64,000 nucleotides of DNA from positions 1-64,000 of the forward strand of contig JBAZED010000006.1 of the NCBI GenBank assembly GCA_041654095.1, written 5' to 3'. Source of the stretch: UBA1424 sp041654095. Its GTDB lineage: Bacteria; Bacillota_I; Bacilli_A; RFN20; CAG-826. The position numbers and the translations under genes were made by a program. Each line of letters opens with the position of its first letter. The first letter of the stretch is position 1. The notes under the pieces are model-generated. The model did no database searches, was not told where the DNA came from, and was given only the letters and a program-made list of their open reading frames with translations. Below, piece after piece: positions 59,047-64,000 of this stretch.

Positions 59047-60153
59047 ATGCCATTAAAAGCCGGAATTGTCGGTCTGCCGAATGTCGGGAAGTCTACCCTT
59101 TTTAACGCTATCACCAATTCGCAGGTCGAAGCAGCTAATTATCCTTTCGCGACAATCAATCCCAATACCGGGGTTGTCGCCGTTCCCGATGATCGCCTCG
59201 CTTTTCTCTCGGATTTGTTTAAGCCGCTAAAAACAATTCAAGCGACCTTTGAATTTTATGATATTGCCGGTTTGGTCAAAGGCGCCTCCAAAGGAGAAGG
59301 GCTGGGCAACCAATTTTTGGCGCACATCCGCGAATGCGACGCGATCGTCCAGGTCGTGCGCTGTTTTGAATCGGCGGAAATCATCCATGTCGAAAGCACG
59401 ATCGACCCCCGCCGCGATATCGAGACCATCAATTACGAATTGGCGCTCGCCGACTTGGAGACCGTCGAAAAGCGGATTGCCAAGGTCGAGAATAAAGCCC
59501 GGCTCGCCAAAGATAAAGAATTGGTGCAAGAAATGAGCGTCCTTTCCATTATCCGCGATTGCTTAAACAAAGGAATATCGGCGCGCAACGCTCCTCTGAC
59601 CGGCGAGCAAATTGCGTATGCTCATAAAAATTTTCATCTCCTGACCCTTAAGCCGATGATCTACGTCGCCAATGTCGGGGAGGAAGATTATGCCGATCTA
59701 AATAGTGCGAAATACTATCAGCAAGTTATGCAGGTCGCGGGCGAAGAAAAAGCCCAAGTCATTCCCATTTCCTGCGAGATTGAATATCAATTATCGCTCC
59801 TTTCAAAAGAAGATAGGCAGGAGTTTCTCAGTTCGATGGGCGCGAGCGAATCGGGCCTTGATAAAGTTGTCAGAGCAACATATTACCTTCTTGACTTAGC
59901 GACGTTTTTCACCGTCGGAGCCGACGAATGCCGGGCTTGGACATTTAAAAACGGCATGACGGCCTCGCAATGCGCCGGCATCATCCACACCGATTTTCAA
60001 AAGGGCTTTATTAAAGCCGAAGTATACAGTTATGAAATAATTCATGATCTCAAAAGCGAAATGGCCGTTAAAGAAGTTGGTAAATTGCGAATTGAGGGAC
60101 GAGATTATGCCGTCGAAGACGGCGACATCATGTTTTTCCGTTTTAATGTGTAA
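59047..60153 (+). CDS. ychF: Obg-like ATPase YchF
   Basis: This 368-aa P-loop protein prefers ATP and binds ribosomes. It has GLPNVGKSTLFNAIT at the start, YDIAGLVKGASKGEGLGNQFLAHIRE, and a C-terminal TGS domain with FFTVGADECRAWTFKNG. ATG 59047 matches family length and has gagggagag upstream. A ten-residue longer frame is rejected. Confidence 0.97.
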   Translation: MPLKAGIVGLPNVGKSTLFNAITNSQVEAANYPFATINPNTGVVAVPDDRLAFLSDLFKPLKTIQATFEFYDIAGLVKGASKGEGLGNQFLAHIRECDAIVQVVRCFESAEIIHVESTIDPRRDIETINYELALADLETVEKRIAKVENKARLAKDKELVQEMSVLSIIRDCLNKGISARNAPLTGEQIAYAHKNFHLLTLKPMIYVANVGEEDYADLNSAKYYQQVMQVAGEEKAQVIPISCEIEYQLSLLSKEDRQEFLSSMGASESGLDKVVRATYYLLDLATFFTVGADECRAWTFKNGMTASQCAGIIHTDFQKGFIKAEVYSYEIIHDLKSEMAVKEVGKLRIEGRDYAVEDGDIMFFRFNV

Positions 60154-60165
60154 GAAGGAGAATTT

Positions 60166-60642
60166 ATGGATCGGATCGGATATGGAGAAGACATTCATCA
60201 GCTCGTCAAGGGGCGAAAACTCGTCCTCGGCGGAATTGAAATACCCTTTGACAAAGGGTTGCTCGGGCATAGCGACGCCGATGTTGTTTGCCACGCTTTG
60301 GCCGATGCCTTATTGGGCGCTTTGGCGCTCGGCGATATCGGACAGCACTTCCCAGATAATGATCCCCAGTACAAAAACGCCGATAGCACTTTGCTCCTCG
60401 CCGATGTCTACCAGTTAATTCTCGCCAACGGCTATGAGATCAACAATATCGATTTGTCGATATCTTTGGAGCGACCCCATATCGCCACCTATCTATTAGC
60501 GATGCGCAAAAAACTTTGTTCTCTTCTCTCAATCGCTCTCGACGTAATGTCGATCAAGGCGATGACAAACGAAGGACTTGATGCGGTCGGTCGCGGCGAA
60601 GCCTGCCGCGCCACAGCCATCGTCTTATTAAGAGAAAAATAA
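60166..60642 (+). CDS. ispF: 2-C-methyl-D-erythritol 2,4-cyclodiphosphate synthase
   Basis: This 158-aa trimeric enzyme of the MEP isoprenoid pathway has metal Asp/His in RIGYGEDIHQL, LGHSDADVVCHALADALLGALALGDIG, HFPDNDP, and a C-terminal KAMTNEGLDAVGRGEA. A ribosome site (agaaggag) lies 5-6 nt upstream. ispF followed by a gltX-type gene is the Bacillus order (ispD is absent). Confidence 0.96.
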   Translation: MDRIGYGEDIHQLVKGRKLVLGGIEIPFDKGLLGHSDADVVCHALADALLGALALGDIGQHFPDNDPQYKNADSTLLLADVYQLILANGYEINNIDLSISLERPHIATYLLAMRKKLCSLLSIALDVMSIKAMTNEGLDAVGRGEACRATAIVLLREK

Positions 60643-60643
60643 A

Positions 60644-61972
60644 ATGACAGCCCGCATTTGCTTTAGCACAAGAGAAGGAGCTCATCTCGGTCTTAATGAA
60701 ACGAGACTCGCCTTCATTTCGTATTTGCTGGCCAAAAAATTACGAGGCACTTTCATCTATCGACTCGGCGATGCCCATCAAAAAGAACTGGAAGAAAGTC
60801 GGAAAAGACTCTCGTCACTCGAAGATTTGCAGTGGCTGAACCTCAGCCCCGATGAATCGCCCCTTAATCCGCGGCCAAAATATGCGCCTTATGCGCAATG
60901 CGAGAGAATCGATATTTATCGCCGTTATATCGAATCGCTTTTAGCGATGGGTGCGGCTTACGAACGAGCCAGTCCGAAAGAAAAGGGTTCTTCTCTCAAC
61001 GGCGCGCGGCCCGCTATCTACTTGAAAATGACCGGCATCGAAGAGGGGGCGGTCAGCGATCTGCGACAGGGGCGAATCAGCAGCAACAAGCTCAATTTTA
61101 ACGATTGGCTCATCGTTGATAGCAGCGGACAACCGAGCTACGATTTTGCCGCGATGATCGATGATCACCTGATGGATATCAGTCATCTTATCTTCGATGC
61201 AAATCAAGTTCCTAACTGGAATCGCTATGTGATTTTATACCGCTATTTCCACTGGCATCTTCCGCTTTTTTTATCTCTGCCACCTCTAAAAATAGAGCGC
61301 GAGGACACATCGTCGCACTTCGTTGAAGAACTGCATGACAAAGGATATCTCTCCGAAGCCGTCTGCAACTATTTGTTTGCTCTCGATATCGAGGAAATAT
61401 CATCTGATCATCCCAATAAAATCGAGGCGATGATCGCTGATTTCGACGTGAAGAAAATTCACAATAATCATCGTCTGTTTGACATAAAAACCTTGCGCAG
61501 AATCAACTCTTTATTAATAAAGAAGACGACCGACACCGAATATGCGGCGTTTGTCCGACCCTTTATTCAGCGTTTTGTCAGCGAGAAGTACAACGATGAT
61601 TATCTGCTCAGATTAGCCGTGCTCTTCAAACAGCAAATTACGCACGGTTTGGAACTGTGGGATTTCTTCACGCCCTTTTTAGAAGACGCCCCCAATCTTT
61701 CACCGAGCGAACTGCAGCTCTTGAATCTGAGCGCGTCCAAAACCGTTGTTGGCGAATTAGCCGATGCGATTGGCGAGTTCGATGGCGAAATCACCGATGT
61801 TGATTTGTTGCTCGACAATCTCCAACATCGCCTGCAAATTACCGGCAGAGATTTCTACTTGCCGGTTCGCCTCCTTTTGACGAGGATGAGCCATGGCGCG
61901 GAGTTGGGGGAGATCATCAGATTTCTCGGCAAAGATGAAGTGCTCCTTCGCCTCCGCCAAGATAAAGATTGA
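60644..61972 (+). CDS. Degenerate glutamyl-tRNA synthetase-like protein
   Basis: This 442-aa protein follows the GluRS layout throughout. A Rossmann start, YAPYAQCERIDIYRRYIESLL, a DLRQGRI segment and PSYDFAAMIDDHLMDISHLI are all recognisable. The catalytic motifs are altered: HIGG reads HLGL, RIEDTD reads RLGDAH, and the KLSKR loop is KIERED (near residue 216), so the second Lys is lost. The anticodon-binding C-terminal domain remains. It occupies the normal gltX place after ispF, one base away, and is intact with no frame breaks. It may be a GluRS paralogue kept for another role, a weakly active enzyme, or a decaying copy. A separate true GluRS would then be expected elsewhere. Confidence 0.75.
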   Translation: MTARICFSTREGAHLGLNETRLAFISYLLAKKLRGTFIYRLGDAHQKELEESRKRLSSLEDLQWLNLSPDESPLNPRPKYAPYAQCERIDIYRRYIESLLAMGAAYERASPKEKGSSLNGARPAIYLKMTGIEEGAVSDLRQGRISSNKLNFNDWLIVDSSGQPSYDFAAMIDDHLMDISHLIFDANQVPNWNRYVILYRYFHWHLPLFLSLPPLKIEREDTSSHFVEELHDKGYLSEAVCNYLFALDIEEISSDHPNKIEAMIADFDVKKIHNNHRLFDIKTLRRINSLLIKKTTDTEYAAFVRPFIQRFVSEKYNDDYLLRLAVLFKQQITHGLELWDFFTPFLEDAPNLSPSELQLLNLSASKTVVGELADAIGEFDGEITDVDLLLDNLQHRLQITGRDFYLPVRLLLTRMSHGAELGEIIRFLGKDEVLLRLRQDKD

Positions 61973-61996
61973 ATTATACTATTGTATAAGTATAAT
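61969..61996 (+). promoter_or_regulatory. Promoter of argS-rpoE
   Basis: TTGAAT (61969-61974) overlaps the stop of the preceding gene. TATAAT (61991-61996) follows after 16 bp. The mRNA leader before the argS ATG would be only about 10 nt and has no ribosome site. Confidence 0.65.
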
Positions 61997-62013
61997 ATTA
62001 CCTTGACAAAGTT

Positions 62014-63636
62014 ATGGATATCGAAACCTTCCTCAAAAATAAAATCGTCGGTGCTCTGCAAAAAGTTGGTCTCGATGTTTTAGCGAGCGATGTCATCCTC
62101 GAACACCCCAAAGAAGAAACGCGCGGTGACTATGCGACAAGTGTCGCTTTGCAACATGCCAAAAAAATCGGTTTTAAGCCTCGTGACTTAGCCGAGCAAA
62201 TCGTCGCGGTAATCGATCGTGACGGCATCAGCAAAATCGAAGTGGCAGGGCCTGGTTTTTTAAATATTTTTCTAAAATCGGAAGCGCTGCAATCGATCGT
62301 CGGAGATGTCATTGCGAAAAACGAGAACTATGGGCGCGGATCAAAAAAAGCGACCAAGGTCAACGTCGAGTTCGTCAGCGCCAACCCGACTGGCGATTTG
62401 CATCTTGGGCATGCGCGCTGCGCCGCGATCGGCGACGCCATCTGCCGCCTATATGAGTTTGCCGGCTATGAAATCACTCGCGAATTCTACATCAACGACG
62501 CCGGCGCCCAAGTGAATAAGATGGGCGCGTCACTACAAGCTCGCTACCTGAATGAGTGCGGGCTCAATGCCGAGGTACCGGCCGATGGTTACCACGGATT
62601 AGATCTCGTCGATCTCGCCAAGCAAGTCAAGGATTTGTACGGTGACAAATTGATTGCTGATACCAAAGAAAACTTCCTCACTTTCATCAGCGAAGGAATT
62701 AGGTTGGAACTCGAAAAAATCAAGCGCGATCTAGCTCTGTTTCGCGTCCACTTCGATCTTTATAGTTACGAATCAGAAGTTCGAAAAGATGGTAAAGTCG
62801 AAAAGACTTTGGAAGAATATAAACCCTTCACCTATCTCGATCAAGGTGCGACGTATTTGAAGACGACGGCCTTTCTCGACGATAAAGATCGCCCGGTCGT
62901 TAAGAGCGATGGCTCATATACATATTTGATGCCAGACATCACTTATCACCTGCAAAAATTGGGCCGCGGTTACGATTTGCTCGTCGACGTATTAGGCGCC
63001 GACCACCACGGGTACACGAATCGGATGCGCAGCGCGCTGATGATGAAGGGATATCCGGCGGAAATAATTGATTTTGAACTTGTTCAAGTCGTCCGCTTGA
63101 TGAAGGGCGATGTCGAAGTCAAAATGTCGAAGCGCGGGGGAACGACCGTCACCCTTCGCGAGCTCGTTGAAGAAGTCGGAGTCGATGCCACGCGCTATTT
63201 CTTTGCGGCCCGCGCCGCGACGAGCCACCTCGATTTCGATTATGATTTAGCCCTTGAACAAAGTTCGTCTAACCCGGTTTTCTATGCGCAATACGCTCAC
63301 GCTCGCTTGTGCAAATTGCTCGAGACGGGGGCGGATTTCGGAATTGACATCTCAGCTCGCAATCTTCGCGAGACGGCTGAGATTAACTTGCTCAAGCACC
63401 TTCAGGAGTTTCCAAATACGATCGAAGGCTGCGCCAAAACTCGCGAACCATATAAGGTTGCAGCGTACATTCAGAAGTTGGCGGCGCTTACGCACGCTTT
63501 TTACACTGAATGTCGTGTAATAGATCGCGATAATGCCGAATTATCGCAATCGCGCCTCGCCTTGTGCAAGGCCAGTCAAATCGTCATGCGGAATGCGCTT
63601 AACGTCTTGGGAGTAAATGCTCCCGAACAAATGTAA
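62014..63636 (+). CDS. argS: Arginyl-tRNA synthetase
   Basis: This 540-aa class I synthetase has an N-terminal Add-1 domain (about 1-95), FVSANPTGDLHLGHARCAAIGDA with the HLGH form of HIGH, and VLGADHHGYTNRM. The KMSKS position reads VKMSKRGGT, and a DALR anticodon-binding domain (about 430-540) ends the protein. Followed by rpoE after 13 nt, the common Bacilli arrangement of argS-rpoE. Confidence 0.97.
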   Translation: MDIETFLKNKIVGALQKVGLDVLASDVILEHPKEETRGDYATSVALQHAKKIGFKPRDLAEQIVAVIDRDGISKIEVAGPGFLNIFLKSEALQSIVGDVIAKNENYGRGSKKATKVNVEFVSANPTGDLHLGHARCAAIGDAICRLYEFAGYEITREFYINDAGAQVNKMGASLQARYLNECGLNAEVPADGYHGLDLVDLAKQVKDLYGDKLIADTKENFLTFISEGIRLELEKIKRDLALFRVHFDLYSYESEVRKDGKVEKTLEEYKPFTYLDQGATYLKTTAFLDDKDRPVVKSDGSYTYLMPDITYHLQKLGRGYDLLVDVLGADHHGYTNRMRSALMMKGYPAEIIDFELVQVVRLMKGDVEVKMSKRGGTTVTLRELVEEVGVDATRYFFAARAATSHLDFDYDLALEQSSSNPVFYAQYAHARLCKLLETGADFGIDISARNLRETAEINLLKHLQEFPNTIEGCAKTREPYKVAAYIQKLAALTHAFYTECRVIDRDNAELSQSRLALCKASQIVMRNALNVLGVNAPEQM

Positions 63637-63649
63637 GAAGGAGAATTAC

Positions 63650-64000
63650 ATGTCAGAAAAATCGATGCTCGACCTCGCCTTTGAGGTTATCAATCAAACG
63701 AAAGAGTTGCCTATCAGCTTTCATGAACTTTGGGAGACGGTCTGTCAAAAAGCCGGCCTGAATAAAGAAGACACCCGCCGCCTCATCAGCCGTTTTTACA
63801 CGAATTTGTCGATGGATGGGCGCTTTGTAGCTCTCCCCGATAATTTCTGGGACTTGCGCTCCAATCACACGTTTGACAAAGTGCACATCGACATGAACGA
63901 TGTCTATACCGAAGTGGAGACGATCGAAGAGATCGATGAAGAGGAAATTGAATACCTCAAGATCGAAGACGAAGAAAAAGAAGACGCCGATGAAGAAGGC
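63650..64000 (+). CDS. rpoE: RNA polymerase delta subunit (cut by window end)
   Basis: At least 117 aa are visible. The N-terminal winged-helix HARE-HTH domain (about 1-75: LDLAFEVINQTKELPISFHELW, then LISRFYTNLSMDGRFVALPDNFWDLR) is followed by a Glu/Asp-rich tail beginning about residue 80. Delta is specific to Bacilli and related Firmicutes and speeds RNA polymerase recycling. A strong ribosome site (agaaggag) precedes ATG. No stop codon is reached before 64000. Confidence 0.95.
   Translation, partial: MSEKSMLDLAFEVINQTKELPISFHELWETVCQKAGLNKEDTRRLISRFYTNLSMDGRFVALPDNFWDLRSNHTFDKVHIDMNDVYTEVETIEEIDEEEIEYLKIEDEEKEDADEEG

Noticed and set aside
1..64000. UGA read as tryptophan (mycoplasma code)
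   Set aside because: Trp residues are encoded by TGG, and many genes (sufS, ntpB, the gene ending at 11904) end with TGA in the right place.
1..64000. tRNA genes, 5S/16S/23S rRNA or CRISPR arrays
   Set aside because: No T-loop/acceptor pattern, rRNA signature or regularly spaced repeat was found on reading either strand. Small divergent tRNAs could be missed without a covariance search.

Overview
The window reads as chromosome of a low-to-moderate GC Gram-positive bacterium from the Bacilli/Mollicutes side of Firmicutes. RNA polymerase delta (rpoE), a Bacillus-type class B RNase P RNA, RecU, GpsB, RNase Y, YmdB, RicA, DnaD and the gene orders cmk-der-gpsA-hup, cca-dnaD-nth-recU-gpsB-rnpB and pgsA-cinA-recA-rny-ymdB-miaB-ricA are all Bacilli-like. 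A bacterial V-type ATPase, a minimal Suf locus and small versions of several proteins recall deep-branching Tenericutes-like lineages (Acholeplasma/Izemoplasma/RF39-like). UGA is used as a stop and Trp is TGG, so the code is the standard bacterial one. Species cannot be named from sequence alone.

Layout. 1-1.48 kb: a complete ISL3-family insertion sequence. 1.6-9.2 kb: a strong promoter, a cyclic-di-GMP-I riboswitch with a readable expression platform, and an operon for a SipW/TasA-like secreted protein, a membrane-anchored McrB-like AAA+ ATPase, a McrC/DUF2357-like coiled-coil partner without a visible nuclease, a SipW/ER-type signal peptidase, an EAL phosphodiesterase and a divergent nucleosidase-like protein. 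9.4-11.9 kb: a stand-alone REC-PAS-PAS-GGDEF(degenerate)-EAL protein. 11.9-16.1 kb (minus strand): PrsA-like foldase lipoprotein, a second large lipoprotein and a HIT protein. 16.2-24.9 kb: sufCDSUB-mnmG-rsmG, then parA and a PucR-type HTH protein. 25-34.3 kb: a nine-gene V-ATPase operon followed by nnrD. 34.3-35.2 kb: FMN riboswitch and ribU. 35.2-45.9 kb: ferredoxin, cmk-der-gpsA, hup, a short CCA enzyme, dnaD, nth, recU, a DEDDh exonuclease, gpsB-rnpB-pgsA-cinA, recA and an XRE regulator. 46-53.7 kb: rny-ymdB-miaB-ricA, miaA-tcdA, fhs and a DUF951 gene. 53.8-58.6 kb: a MacB/FtsX-like ABC transport cluster. 58.7-64 kb: csp, ychF, ispF, a degenerate GluRS-like gene, argS and rpoE (cut by the window end).

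How the parts work together. The most unusual region is the c-di-GMP-controlled operon at 1.6-9.2 kb. The 3' half of the aptamer can instead pair with downstream sequence to form an intrinsic terminator, so c-di-GMP should switch the operon on. The operon also encodes a c-di-GMP phosphodiesterase, which would close a negative feedback loop. The secreted protein and the signal peptidase look like a substrate/enzyme pair for a surface fibre or adhesin. A McrB-like motor with a DUF2357-like partner is unexpected in that setting. The rest is mainly housekeeping: Fe-S assembly next to tRNA-modification genes, a probably Na+-coupled V-ATPase, riboflavin uptake under FMN control, and an RNase Y/RicA/tRNA-modification block. 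Several genes appear to be leaderless, with the -10 box about 6 nt before the ATG.
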